This document shows positions 1 to 9,300 of a stretch of 64,000 nucleotides of DNA, piece after piece. The stretch comes from Lacibacter sp. H375 (lineage in GTDB: Bacteria; Bacteroidota; Bacteroidia; Chitinophagales; Chitinophagaceae): the NCBI RefSeq assembly GCF_037892425.1, contig NZ_JBBKTT010000001.1, positions 2,914,001 through 2,978,000 on the forward strand, read 5' to 3'. The notes under the pieces were generated by a model. It had not been told where the DNA came from. It saw nothing but the letters and a program-made list of their open reading frames with translations, and did no database searches. How positions within the stretch are numbered: the stretch's first letter is position 1; every line of letters begins with the position of its first letter. A program made the position numbers and the translations under genes.

Positions 1-1451
1 TACCATTTATAATCCTTTGAAACAGGCTCTTCACTCCAAATGATCTTGCCGTAATGCTTTCCATCATAACGTGTGAAAGCGCCGCCGAAAGTCAACTGAT
101 CATTGTTGCGTTTGTATTGTGCCGAGAATGTTGATCCGTAAAACCAGTTGTCTAACCAAAGCTGACGAATGATATCCGATTCAACCGCAGCAAGTCCATA
201 ATCATCCAATGATTCATTGCGTTTGTATTCTTCGTAATAACCAAGTCCACGTGTGGCGAATAACGCTGCATTGATATTCCAGCTTTTATTCAGTTCGTGA
301 TTTAACAACAGTTGATAATGATCCTGGCGATAGTTATCAGTTTGATTATTATAACGGAAGTAGTTATAAGTACGATTATTGTCCTGTCTGAAAAGATTCA
401 ACGAATCTTCCGGCGTATCGTACAAATAATAGTTGTTGTAATAGTGCTCCAACAGTTTTGCTTCATCTCCTCTGAGTTTTGCTTCAGGGATACCATTCCA
501 CGATTGGTATGTTTTTTCTTTTCCCGTAAAAGCATTTAAGCGAAGAGAAGTTTTTTCATTAATGTAGGCTGCTGATAAATAAGCTGAACGCAGGTTTGAA
601 GAACCTCTGTCAATGAAACCATCACTCTTAATTAATGATACACGACCATCGATGGTGAAATGTTTACCGATCAAACCAGAGCCAGCTTTGATTGTATGTC
701 TCCAGCTGCTAAAAGTTCCGAAGCCATTGTTCAATTCAACATAAGGCTTTTCATTGAATTCATTTGTGCTCAAATTAAGTGTAGCACCAAAAGCACCTGC
801 GCCATTCGATGAAGTGCCAACGCCACGCTGTATTTGAATAGAATTTACTGAAGAAGAAAAGTCGGGTAGGTTCACAAAAAACAAACCTTGACTTTCAGCA
901 TCATTATAAGGTATGCCGTTCAATGTCATATTGATTCTTGTTGCATCTGTACCACGTATGCGGATACCTGTGTACCCAATTCCATTGCCTGCATCAGAAT
1001 TTATTACAACGGATGGAGTTTGATTAAGAATGAAGGGGAGGTCCTGTCCCAAATTCATCTTCTCAATTTCTTTTTTGTTCAGATTTGTTTTTGCAAACGG
1101 CATCCGATCGCCTGCACGAATGGCCGCAACTTCTACGGGTTTCAGGAACAAAGGCTGTGCTTCCAATGTTGCAGTGAGCCTGGTTTCTTTTTCCGTAATT
1201 GAAATTGTCTCTTCGAATTGTTTAAAGGCAACAGTGCTGATGCGTACGAGGTAGTTGCCTTTTTGCCTTAGTAAAATAGAGAATCTTCCTTCACTGTCGG
1301 TTTGTGTTGTTCCATTGCCTGCAACCTCAACAGTCGCACCTGAAACTACCTGGTCATTGTTTTTTTCTGTTACTTTTCCGCTCAGTTTATACTGAGCCAT
1401 TGCGAGTTGTTGTGAAATAATCATCAACATTCCCAGCATCAATTTTTTCAT
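1..1451 (-). CDS. TonB-dependent outer-membrane receptor, probably thiamin-related (5' part only)
   Basis: The first roughly 480 codons of a TonB-dependent receptor; the C-terminal barrel runs off the left edge. A signal peptide (MKKLMLGMLMIISQQLAMAQ) is followed by a carboxypeptidase-regulatory-like beta-sandwich (about residues 22-100). A plug domain follows, with the motifs GIRIRGTDATRINMTLNGIP and GVGTSSNGAGAFGATLNLST, and then aromatic-rich barrel strands. It sits directly downstream of a TPP riboswitch on the same strand. In Bacteroidetes, receptors in that position belong to the thiamin-associated outer-membrane receptor group (OMR1), so uptake of thiamin or a precursor is the likely role. 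That role is inferred from regulation, not from the protein sequence. The ATG at 1451 is chosen because the signal peptide follows it at once. Confidence 0.85.
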   Translation of the reverse strand, partial: MKKLMLGMLMIISQQLAMAQYKLSGKVTEKNNDQVVSGATVEVAGNGTTQTDSEGRFSILLRQKGNYLVRISTVAFKQFEETISITEKETRLTATLEAQPLFLKPVEVAAIRAGDRMPFAKTNLNKKEIEKMNLGQDLPFILNQTPSVVINSDAGNGIGYTGIRIRGTDATRINMTLNGIPYNDAESQGLFFVNLPDFSSSVNSIQIQRGVGTSSNGAGAFGATLNLSTNEFNEKPYVELNNGFGTFSSWRHTIKAGSGLIGKHFTIDGRVSLIKSDGFIDRGSSNLRSAYLSAAYINEKTSLRLNAFTGKEKTYQSWNGIPEAKLRGDEAKLLEHYYNNYYLYDTPEDSLNLFRQDNNRTYNYFRYNNQTDNYRQDHYQLLLNHELNKSWNINAALFATRGLGYYEEYKRNESLDDYGLAAVESDIIRQLWLDNWFYGSTFSAQYKRNNDQLTFGGAFTRYDGKHYGKIIWSEEPVSKDYKW

Positions 1452-1463
1452 TTCTGAATCACT

Positions 1464-1520
1464 TTAACGGTTAAAAAATTGAAATCGGAAATGCTGCGTA
1501 ACGGAGAGAGGAATATGCAT
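1464..1520 (-). CDS. Possible 18-codon leader ORF between the riboswitch and the receptor
   Basis: ATG at 1520 to TAA at 1466-1464 encodes MHIPLSVTQHFRFQFFNR. A strong Shine-Dalgarno-like AAGGAGG (1533-1527) lies six bases before the ATG and touches the 3' end of the TPP aptamer. The stop is 12 bases before the receptor ATG, and the two reading frames are the same. It may be a translated leader that couples riboswitch folding to receptor translation. It may also be chance, since it is very short and Bacteroidetes rely weakly on Shine-Dalgarno pairing. Confidence 0.3.
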   Translation of the reverse strand: MHIPLSVTQHFRFQFFNR

Positions 1521-1527
1521 GAAGAAC

Positions 1528-1634
1528 CTCCTTCCCTGCGCAGGCATTACCCTGATCAGGTTCTACGGGTTTAATCTCAGCCTCCGTACTGGTTCCGGGC
1601 CCTGGAACCGACGGGTAAGCACCCCGGGGAATCT
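1528..1634 (-). promoter_or_regulatory. TPP riboswitch (THI element)
   Basis: Read on the minus strand, the conserved thiamin pyrophosphate aptamer is clear. P1 and its edge read TTCCCCGGGGTGCTTACCC, a variable P3 hairpin contains GGTTCCAGGGCCCGGAACC, and then come GGCTGAGATTAAACCCG, AACCTGATCAGGGTAATGCC and TGCGCAGGGAA closing P1. CTGAGA and CTGATC..GG..TAATGCC are the THI-box signature that binds the pyrimidine and pyrophosphate moieties. It controls the TonB receptor that starts at 1451. A Shine-Dalgarno-like AAGGAGG abuts the closing P1 strand, so translational control is possible. No clear intrinsic terminator lies between it and the gene. Confidence 0.95.
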
Positions 1635-1739
1635 GTGTCAAAAACCGGCTAACCGCTTTTTCGACGCTGCAAAGATAAATTCTTTCAGGTTTGCTGTAAC
1701 ATTTTCTTAAGATGTATCGTATCACATAAAACAGAAATT

Positions 1740-2462
1740 ATGAAGAAGTGGATTTTCACCCTGTTTACCTTATCAATAGCCCTGTTTGCAACAGCACAGG
1801 AAACACAAATACAAGATGCCAACGCCGAAAAAAGAACCATTAAACCTTTTCATGCCATTAAAGTAGGAGATGGGATCGATCTTTTTTTATCACAGTCAAC
1901 CGAAGAATCCGTGGCGGCAAGTGCTTCACGTGATGAATTTCTCGGCCGTTTAAAAACGGAAGTGGAAGATGGTGTACTGAAGATCTATTACGATCGTGAA
2001 TCATTCGCCGACTGGACCAGCTCCGGAAAGAAACTGAAAGTGTACGTTTCGTTCAAAAGTCTTGATCAGTTAACTGCAACAGCAGGCAGCCACGTAAATG
2101 TGAATGGAAAGATCAAAGAAGAAACATTGCGGCTTTTCCTGAAATCCGGTGCTCAATTTAAGGGTACTGTTGAAGCAGGAAAACTAACTGTGGAAACAGA
2201 AAGCGGATCAAGTTCAACTCTTTCCGGTTCTGCTGGAACCTTGAATGTAAGTGCCAACAGCGGTGCAAGAATGAGAGCGTACGATCTGGCTGCCGGCAAA
2301 GCCGATATACGTTCAACCAGCGGTGCTAAAGTGGAAGTAACTGTGCAGGAAGAAATGAAATTGTATTCTTCAAGCGGTGGCAGTATCTATTACAAAGGCA
2401 AAGGAAAAATAAGCGAAGTGGGCACTCATATTGGTGCAATAATCCGCAGGGCAGATAGTTAA
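1740..2462 (+). CDS. GIN-domain (DUF2807) exported protein 1
   Basis: 240 residues with a Sec signal peptide (MKKWIFTLFTLSIALFATAQ). The rest is the head GIN domain (PF10988, DUF2807), a repetitive beta-solenoid found in many exported Bacteroidetes proteins. The typical opening is present (KPFHAIKVGDGIDLFLSQ, about residues 35-55). Repeated strand turns follow (SGAQFKG, SGSSSTLSG, NSGARMR, TSGAKVE). The family is predicted to be cell-surface or periplasmic and adhesin-like, with no proven activity. A close relative follows 26 bases downstream, so the pair probably arose by tandem duplication and is co-transcribed. Confidence 0.85.
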   Translation: MKKWIFTLFTLSIALFATAQETQIQDANAEKRTIKPFHAIKVGDGIDLFLSQSTEESVAASASRDEFLGRLKTEVEDGVLKIYYDRESFADWTSSGKKLKVYVSFKSLDQLTATAGSHVNVNGKIKEETLRLFLKSGAQFKGTVEAGKLTVETESGSSSTLSGSAGTLNVSANSGARMRAYDLAAGKADIRSTSGAKVEVTVQEEMKLYSSSGGSIYYKGKGKISEVGTHIGAIIRRADS

Positions 2463-2488
2463 TTCACATATAAAAAACCTTATTAAAA

Positions 2489-3217
2489 ATGAAAAAGATT
2501 TTTTTATCGATGCTGTTATTTATTGCTGCAACTCCTTTTGTGTTTGCACAGGAAACAACTGTGATTAATGACAGGAATGCTGAGGCAAGAAAAGTAAGTG
2601 GCTTCCATGGCATCAAAATTTCCAATGCATTTGATGTGATCATTAAACAAGGAAATGAAGAAGCAGTAGTTGTAAGTGCAAGCGAAGAGAAATTCAGGGA
2701 TCGTATTAAAGTAAATGTCGTGAACGGTATTTTGCAAATTTCTTACGACAATGAAAAAGTGTGGAAGTGGAGTAATGAAAACAGGAAACTGCGTGCTTAT
2801 ATTTCTGTAAAGAATATTGACAAGTTAGATGTTTCTGGTGCAACCGACATCAAAATTGATGGAGTATTGAAAGGATCGAACCTGAAAGTTGACTTAAGCG
2901 GTGCATCCAGTTTAAAAGGAGCGATCAGCTATGCAAGCGTAACTGTAGATCAGAGTGGTGCATCTAATTCAAAATTATCAGGTACTGTTACAAATCTTGA
3001 TGTGGATGTGAGTGGAGCAAGTGATTTTACAGGGTTTGATCTTATTACAGAAAATTGCAGGGCAGAAGCATCGGGTGCATCTGATGTTAAGATCACTGTA
3101 AATAAAGATCTGAAAGTTGATGCAAGCGGCGCAAGTGATGTACAGTATAAAGGCACAGCCTCCATCAGCGATTTCAGAACAACCGGAGCTTCGAGTTTAA
3201 AGAAGCGATCAAAATAA
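2489..3217 (+). CDS. GIN-domain (DUF2807) exported protein 2
   Basis: 242 residues, paralogous to the gene before it. Signal peptide MKKIFLSMLLFIAATPFVFAQ, then the GIN opening VSGFHGIKISNAFDVIIKQG. The solenoid is unusually regular: VSGATD, LSGASS, QSGASN, VSGASD, ASGASD, ASGASD and TTGASS recur every 15 to 25 residues from about residue 115 to the end, and each probably marks one turn. The C-terminus is basic (SSLKKRSK). Function is unknown beyond being exported. A strong hairpin terminator 25 bases downstream ends this transcription unit. Confidence 0.85.
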   Translation: MKKIFLSMLLFIAATPFVFAQETTVINDRNAEARKVSGFHGIKISNAFDVIIKQGNEEAVVVSASEEKFRDRIKVNVVNGILQISYDNEKVWKWSNENRKLRAYISVKNIDKLDVSGATDIKIDGVLKGSNLKVDLSGASSLKGAISYASVTVDQSGASNSKLSGTVTNLDVDVSGASDFTGFDLITENCRAEASGASDVKITVNKDLKVDASGASDVQYKGTASISDFRTTGASSLKKRSK

Positions 3218-3242
3218 GTTTTCGATAATTATTCCGATGATG

Positions 3243-3281
3243 AACAGAAAGGCAGAAAATATTTCTGCCTTTCTGTTTTTT
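3243..3281 (+). terminator. Rho-independent terminator after the GIN-domain pair
   Basis: A perfect 16-bp stem (AACAGAAAGGCAGAAA with TTTCTGCCTTTCTGTT) has a 3-base loop and is followed by a run of T. It separates the GIN genes from the tRNA promoter that follows at once. Confidence 0.9.
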
Positions 3282-3282
3282 C

Positions 3283-3315
3283 TTTTGGGAGCTAACCTTA
3301 TAACCCTTAATTTTG
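3283..3315 (+). promoter_or_regulatory. Bacteroidetes-type promoter of the initiator tRNA
   Basis: TTTTG (3283-3287), a 20-base spacer, then TAATTTTG (3308-3315), which matches the Bacteroidetes TTG / TAnnTTTG consensus exactly. The tRNA 5' end is 10 bases downstream, which is sensible for a short-leader tRNA transcript. Confidence 0.75.
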
Positions 3316-3325
3316 CACTCCATTC

Positions 3326-3397
<72 letters not shown>

Positions 3398-3403
3398 CAA
3401 AAG

Positions 3404-3430
3404 TCCTCCGCCAAGCGGGGGATTTTCTTT
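3404..3430 (+). terminator. Rho-independent terminator of the tRNA
   Basis: Stem TCCTCCGC / GCGGGGGA (one G-T pair) with loop CAA, followed by TTTTCTTTTT. It begins seven bases after the tRNA 3' end. Confidence 0.85.
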
Positions 3431-3478
3431 TTATTTCATAGCTTGTAGCTTGCGGCTTTTAGCAGGCAGCGTTTTTTC

Positions 3479-4348
3479 ATGAAAGTTGGATTTGTAAACA
3501 TATTTGGTAAGCCTAACGCCGGGAAAAGCACGTTGATGAATGCTTTGCTTGGTGAGAAACTGGCTATTGTTTCATCAAAAGTGCAAACAACCAGGCATCG
3601 TATAAAAGGCATTCTCACAACTGCCGATTACCAGTTGGTATTTTCTGATACACCGGGCATCATTGATCCCAAATACAAGCTGCAGGAAAAAATGATGGCT
3701 AGTGTAAAAAGTGCATTGGAAGATGCAGATGTGGCATTGTTGCTGGTGGATGTGAAAGATAGCTGGCAAGAAAATGAAGACCTGTTTACATCTCTCAGAT
3801 TAAAAGTTCCTTCCATTGTAGTATTAAATAAGCTCGATCTTGTTGATACAGCTAAACTGGAGGAAGCAAAAGCTTTCTTTGAAGGGAAACCTTACTGCAA
3901 AAAAGTAGTAACGATATCTGCTTTATCGGGAGTTAATAAAAAAACATTCATCAATCATATACTTGAGTTTGTTCCTGAAGGGGAGCCTTTCTTTGAAGAA
4001 GACCAGCTAACGGACCTCAGCACCCGCTTTTTTGTTGCGGAGCTTGTTCGTGAGAAGATATTTGATCTGTTCTCTGAAGAAATTCCCTACCACACAACTG
4101 TGGTTGTAACGGCTTTTGAGCAAAAGCAAACACTCATCAAAATTTCGGCCGATATCATTGTGCAGCGTGAAACCCAAAAAGGAATTTTGTTGGGTACTAA
4201 AGGTGAAATGATCAAGAAGCTGGGTTCTCTGGCCCGTGTGGACATTGAGAAATTTGTGGATTCAAAAGTATTCCTGGAGTTGTTTGTGAAAGTGCGTCCT
4301 AAATGGAGAGACAGTGATCTCTTTCTGAAAGAATACGGATACAATTAA
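3479..4348 (+). CDS. era: GTPase Era
   Basis: 289 residues, the usual length for Era, the essential GTPase that binds the 3' end of 16S rRNA and helps mature the 30S subunit. The G1 P-loop is GKPNAGKST (residues about 10-18), G2 lies around TTRHRIKGI, G3 is DTPG (about 58-61) and G4 is NKLD (about 119-122). A C-terminal KH domain carries the typical IVQRETQKGILLGTKGEMIK segment (about 222-242). The ATG at 3479 gives the canonical MKVGFVNIFG start. It lies just after the tRNA terminator and 95 bases before der, another ribosome-assembly GTPase. Confidence 0.97.
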   Translation: MKVGFVNIFGKPNAGKSTLMNALLGEKLAIVSSKVQTTRHRIKGILTTADYQLVFSDTPGIIDPKYKLQEKMMASVKSALEDADVALLLVDVKDSWQENEDLFTSLRLKVPSIVVLNKLDLVDTAKLEEAKAFFEGKPYCKKVVTISALSGVNKKTFINHILEFVPEGEPFFEEDQLTDLSTRFFVAELVREKIFDLFSEEIPYHTTVVVTAFEQKQTLIKISADIIVQRETQKGILLGTKGEMIKKLGSLARVDIEKFVDSKVFLELFVKVRPKWRDSDLFLKEYGYN

Positions 4349-4383
4349 TCGTTTTTAATCTGTTGGCGAACGTGCTGAGGCAG

Positions 4384-4402
4384 GCAATGATTCCATTGCT
4401 TT
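4384..4402 (+). terminator. Weak hairpin after era
   Basis: GCAATG-ATTC-CATTGC followed by only three T. The stem is short and overlaps the proposed -33 element of der, so it may be just an inverted repeat. Confidence 0.3.
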
Positions 4403-4423
4403 CTGTTTAATTCAGTACTTTTG
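4396..4423 (+). promoter_or_regulatory. Candidate promoter of der
   Basis: TTG (4396-4398), a 17-base spacer and TACTTTTG (4416-4423), a full match to the TAnnTTTG -7 element. The der ATG follows 20 bases later, leaving a leader of about 13 bases. The spacing is at the short end of the accepted range. Confidence 0.5.
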
Positions 4424-4443
4424 CCAACTTTATTTGTTTTATT

Positions 4444-5754
4444 ATGGCTGGTTTTACTGTAGCAATTGTGGGCAGACCCAATGTGGGCAAGAGTACATTT
4501 TTCAATCGTTTATTGCAGGAGCGCAAAGCGATTGTTGATGATGTAAGCGGGGTTACCCGTGATCGTCAATATGGAGTGGCTGATTGGAATGGCAAATCGT
4601 TCAACCTGATCGATACAGGTGGTTTTGTGCCTGATAGTACCGATGTGTTTGAAACAGAGATTCGCAAGCAGGTAAAAATTGCATTGGATGAGGCAAATGC
4701 AGTCGTATTTATGTGCGATGCTGCAACAGGTATTACAGATCTGGATGAGGCAATGAGCGATGTATTACGTCGTACCACCAAGCCTGTTTTTCTTGCAGTA
4801 AACAAAGTTGACAATCACGAACGCTTGCTCGAAGCGAGTGAATTTTATGCATTAGGTATTGAAAAAATATTTTTCATCAGCAGTATGACTGGAAGTGGCA
4901 CGGGTGAATTGCTTGATGCTGTTGCAGAAATTATTCCGGAAGACCAGGCTGAAGTTGAAGTATCTACTATTCCGAAGTTTGCGATCATTGGTCAACCCAA
5001 TGTAGGTAAATCATCTTTGCTGAATGCATTGCTGGGTGAAGAGCGTACCATTGTAAGTGATATTGCAGGCACAACAAGAGATACCATTCATACGCACTAC
5101 AATCTTTTCAATAAAGAATTTATATTGATCGATACTGCAGGTATCCGTCGCAAAACAAAAGTGAACGAAGACCTGGAATTCTATTCAGTAATCCGTGCCA
5201 TCAGAGCATTGGATGAAGCCGATGTGTGTTTGTTGGTGCTTGATGCAGAGAAAGGAATTTCACAACAGGATCTCAATATTTATTCATTAGCAGTAAAGAA
5301 AGGTAAGGGCATAGTTGTGCTGGTGAACAAATGGGATCTTATTAAAAAGGAAACAAACACCGCACGTGATTATGAAAAGGAATTGAAGCAACGTTTGCTT
5401 CCTTTTAATGATGTACCTATCCTGTTTATATCTGCTGCTGAGAAAACACGCATTATGCAGGCTATTGAAATGGCGTTACAGGTTGTAGAAAACAGGCAAC
5501 GTAAAATATCTACTTCCGAACTAAATGAAGCTATTCAGAAATCGCTCCAGGCATATCATCCACCAGTTGTAAGAGGTGTACCGGTAAGTATTAAATATGT
5601 AACACAATTACCAACACCCGTTCCGTCGTTTGCATTTTTCTGTAATCATCCGGATGATGTGAAGCAGCCTTACAAAAATTACCTGGAAAACCAGTTACGT
5701 AAAACATTTCAATTTACAGGAACCCCCATGCGTTTGTTCTTCCGTAAAAAATAA
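4444..5754 (+). CDS. der: GTPase Der (EngA), tandem G-domains
   Basis: 436 residues, typical for Der, the double GTPase needed for 50S ribosome assembly. The first G-domain has GRPNVGKST (about residues 10-18), DTGG (about 58) and NKVD (about 119). The second has GQPNVGKSS (about 183-191), DTAG (about 231) and NKWD (about 298). A C-terminal KH-like domain (about 355-436) ends in PMRLFFRKK, as in most homologues. The start gives MAGFTVAIVGRPN. It appears to be transcribed from its own promoter and is followed 41 bases later by a small lipoprotein gene. Confidence 0.97.
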   Translation: MAGFTVAIVGRPNVGKSTFFNRLLQERKAIVDDVSGVTRDRQYGVADWNGKSFNLIDTGGFVPDSTDVFETEIRKQVKIALDEANAVVFMCDAATGITDLDEAMSDVLRRTTKPVFLAVNKVDNHERLLEASEFYALGIEKIFFISSMTGSGTGELLDAVAEIIPEDQAEVEVSTIPKFAIIGQPNVGKSSLLNALLGEERTIVSDIAGTTRDTIHTHYNLFNKEFILIDTAGIRRKTKVNEDLEFYSVIRAIRALDEADVCLLVLDAEKGISQQDLNIYSLAVKKGKGIVVLVNKWDLIKKETNTARDYEKELKQRLLPFNDVPILFISAAEKTRIMQAIEMALQVVENRQRKISTSELNEAIQKSLQAYHPPVVRGVPVSIKYVTQLPTPVPSFAFFCNHPDDVKQPYKNYLENQLRKTFQFTGTPMRLFFRKK

Positions 5755-5795
5755 GAACGATTTTTGCTGACTATCAAAAAAATAAAATTACAGAT

Positions 5796-6086
5796 ATGAA
5801 AAAACTTTTGATCGTACTTTTTACAACAGCATTCGTAACTGCCTGCAATAACGAAGAACAAAAATCTGACAACGAAAAAACAGAAACAACTTCAGAAGCA
5901 GCTGAGGCTTCTGATACAGGCAACCTGGTTGATAAAGCGCAAGAAGGGATGAATGAAGTCATTGATACGCTTCAAAGTAAGGGTGGCAAGCTTGCTGACA
6001 CTTTAAAGAAAAAAGTAGTTGAGCCGGTAAAAAATGAAGTTAAAAAAGCTGCAGAAAAAGTAAAAGAGAAAGTAAGTCAGGAATGA
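5796..6086 (+). CDS. Small charged lipoprotein, apolipoprotein-like helix
   Basis: 96 residues. The N-terminus MKKLLIVLFTTAFVTAC is a lipoprotein signal with lipobox VTAC, so the mature protein begins at Cys17. An acidic, Ser/Thr-rich linker (NNEEQKSDNEKTETTSEA) follows, then a long Lys/Glu/Val-rich stretch (about residues 45-96). This probably forms an amphipathic or coiled-coil helix of the YtxH or apolipoprotein type. No catalytic motif is seen. It lies after der and is closed by a terminator, so it may be co-transcribed with der. Function unknown. Confidence 0.75.
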   Translation: MKKLLIVLFTTAFVTACNNEEQKSDNEKTETTSEAAEASDTGNLVDKAQEGMNEVIDTLQSKGGKLADTLKKKVVEPVKNEVKKAAEKVKEKVSQE

Positions 6087-6109
6087 TATATTGAGTTTTT
6101 GTAAGATGA

Positions 6110-6135
6110 GGGCTGCAAACAATGCAGCCCTTTTT
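6110..6135 (+). terminator. Rho-independent terminator
   Basis: Stem GGGCTGCA / TGCAGCCC, 5-base loop, then TTTTT. It lies 24 bases after the small lipoprotein stop. The remaining bases up to 6311 are AT-rich leader with no recognised element. Confidence 0.9.
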
Positions 6136-6311
6136 ATTTGGATGAAGTCCCCGCATTTTGTTAACTTAACAGGCTGGTTAAATTTTTTTGCAAGTGGTTT
6201 GGCATCGGGGATCTCTAGCTGCAAAATCGTTGGCAAATGGGATGCAATAATTAGTTATTTGGTATTACGAGATCTATTTACAGTCAGGTGCTTATTATTT
6301 AATTTTAATTT

Positions 6312-9300
6312 ATGACTGCAAGGAACCAAAATCAACGTATATTTTTTTTTGCCGCCGTTTTTTTCATTTTTATCCTGGCTATTTTCTCTTTTCTAAAAAT
6401 TAAAACACTCATTAAATCTGCCGATTTAGTACATAACACAACGCAGGTAACACTCCATCTCGAAAAATTAATTGGAACATTAAAGGATGCCGAAACAGCG
6501 CACCGAGGCTATCTGTTGACGCATGATACGCAATTTCTTGAGCCATTTAGTGCAGCAATAAAAGAATACCCAAAGAGCCTGAAGGCAGTAAAACAACTTA
6601 CGGTTGGAAATGAAGTTCTGCAAAAAAAGATGTTTGGTGTGGAGAGGCTTGCAAGGCGGCGGCACGACTACTTGTATAAAATTATTGAAGTAGATAAGCA
6701 ACATCCCCCTACAGTAACAGAGCTTTTGATAGGGAAGAATATTATGGACAGTTTGCGTGAAGAAGTAAATACTATGATTGCCTATGAAAACAACCTTGCA
6801 GGACAAAGGATTGAGGAATATGGCCGGCAAATAATGCTCGCTCCCACAACACTTTTATTCTTAAGCCTGATCTCACTATTTATCATAATAATTTCGTACA
6901 CGAAGCTGAACAAATCATTATTACAGGCACAGCAGCTAAAAAATGAAACAGTAAGACAAGCGATAGAACTGGAGCAAATAAAAGCGCAAAAGAAAATTGA
7001 AGCCAGTGATTTCCGCTACCATTCTATGATCGCCAGTTCACCTTCCATGATTTGTATCCTGAAAGGTGAAGAGATGATCATTGAAACCGCAAACGACGCA
7101 ATTATTGAAACATGGGGCAAAGGGAAGGATGTATTAGGTAAATCTCTTTTTGAAGTGCTGCCTGAAATTACCGCACAAGGCCTGAAAGATCGATTACAGA
7201 ATGTTTTTAAAACAGGGATTCCGTTCCAGGCGAATGAATTTCCAATTCAATTTTCTAGAAAAGGTGAAATGCAAACTTCATTTCACACTTTTATTTATCA
7301 GCCGCAAAGAGATATTAATGATATTATTGAAGGGGTAGCAATAATTGCTACTGAAGTAACTCCACAGGCCGAACTGCATTTGAAAATAAAACAGAGGGAA
7401 GAAGAGTTCAGTACAATGGCCGACAACATTTCGCAGTTTGCCTGGATGGCCGACCATAAAGGATGGATCTACTGGTTCAATCAGCGATGGTATGATTACA
7501 CAGGTACTACATTAGAAGAAATGCAAGGTTGGGGATGGAAAACTGCACTTCATCCTGATCACACCGACAGAGTTGTAAAACGTCTTCAGCATTCGTGGGA
7601 TACAGGCGAGACCTGGGAAGATACTTTTCCGCTGAAAAGCAAAACGGGTGTATATCGCTGGTTTCTATCACGGGCCATTGCCATTAAAGATAATAACGGA
7701 AAAGTAATCCGTTGGTTCGGTACCAACACTGATATTACATCACTGAGAGAAGCAGAAGAATCATTGTTAAAACAGCAGCAATTTACCCAAAGCATTATCG
7801 AAGCGTCTCCCTCTCTCACTTATATATTTGATCTGGAGTATGGAAACAATATTTACATCTCTCCACAAACAATGCAAGTGCTCGGTTACACCGAAAAAGA
7901 AGTAATGGAAATGGGGCCATCGGTATTAAGTAACCTGTTGCATGAGGATGATAAAGACGTAGCAAAGGAACGATTTGAAAAATTATTAGCTGATACTGCT
8001 GACGAAATCTTGGAAGCCGAATACAGGATGAGAAAAAAAGATGGCAGCTACGTTTGGCTTTTTGACAGAGCAAGAGTGTTTAGCCGCAATGCCGAGGGTA
8101 AACCAACACAGTTAGTTGGTGTTACCACAGACATAAGTCAAAGAAAACAAACAGAAGAGTTATTAAAGAAAACTACCGATCAGCTGGAAATTACCTTTGC
8201 CCATGTTCCTGCAATCATTTATCTCTATGATAAAAATAAAGAAGTAATTTTTGCAAACGATAAAGCTGTTCAGGTAATTGGATTCGCATCGTCAAAGGAA
8301 TTTAGAGCAAGTGGTAATAAATATCAGCACGTTGTTGATACAATAGGTTTGATGTTTGATGTTTTTGACGAAAAAGGGGGGCCGCTTAGAAGAGAAGAGT
8401 TTCCCACAAATATCACATTCAGTACAGGAAAGCCTAGTGAAATTACTCTTTTACTGGTGAACAGATCTACCGGCGTTAAAACCTGGTTTAATGCAAAATC
8501 ATCACCGATTTTTAATGAGAATGGCGACATTGAAATGGTGCTTACTACATCAACCGATGTTACATTATCTAAATTGGCTGAAACATCTATCCGCAAAAGT
8601 GAAGAACGCTTCAGAACATTGGCTGATTTTATGCCACAAAAAATTTGGATGACAGATGATAAAGGAAATCTTACCTATCATAACCGCCAATATTTTGCAT
8701 ACACAGGATTAACATTGGAACAATTTAAAAAAGCAGGATGGGAAACATATATACATCCTGATGACCTGGAAGAAAGAAATAAACGCTGGCAACATTCGCT
8801 TGCAACTGGCGAAAGCTACGAGATGGAAGTAAGGATAAAAGACAAGAATGGCAATTATATATGGCATTTAAAAAGGGCGATGCCTTTCAAAGATGAGAAC
8901 AACAAAATAATTATGTGGATCGGCTCTGATACTGAAATTCAAAAAACGAAGGAAGAACAACGTAAGAAAGATGATTTTGTAAAAATAGTAAGCCATGAAT
9001 TAAAGACACCTGTTACATCTATTAAAGGGTATATACAATTAATGATGATGATGGTGGAAGAGGATAAAGAGAAATATCCTCTGCAGTTCAAATCATCTCT
9101 TTCAAGAATTGACAGCCAGATCATGCGGTTGACCAATCTTATTACTGAAATGCTCGATCTTTCCAGAATTGAAGCAGGACGAATTGACTACCAAATGGAA
9201 AATTTCCTCATCAACGAACTTGTTACCGAAGTAGTGCAAGACATCAGGCACACACACCCGGAACACATCATCATGCTGATGCATGATTATACAACCGAAG

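Noticed and set aside
1471..1725. 84-codon minus-strand ORF across the riboswitch
   Set aside because: It is a translation of the structured TPP aptamer; the conserved RNA explains the sequence.
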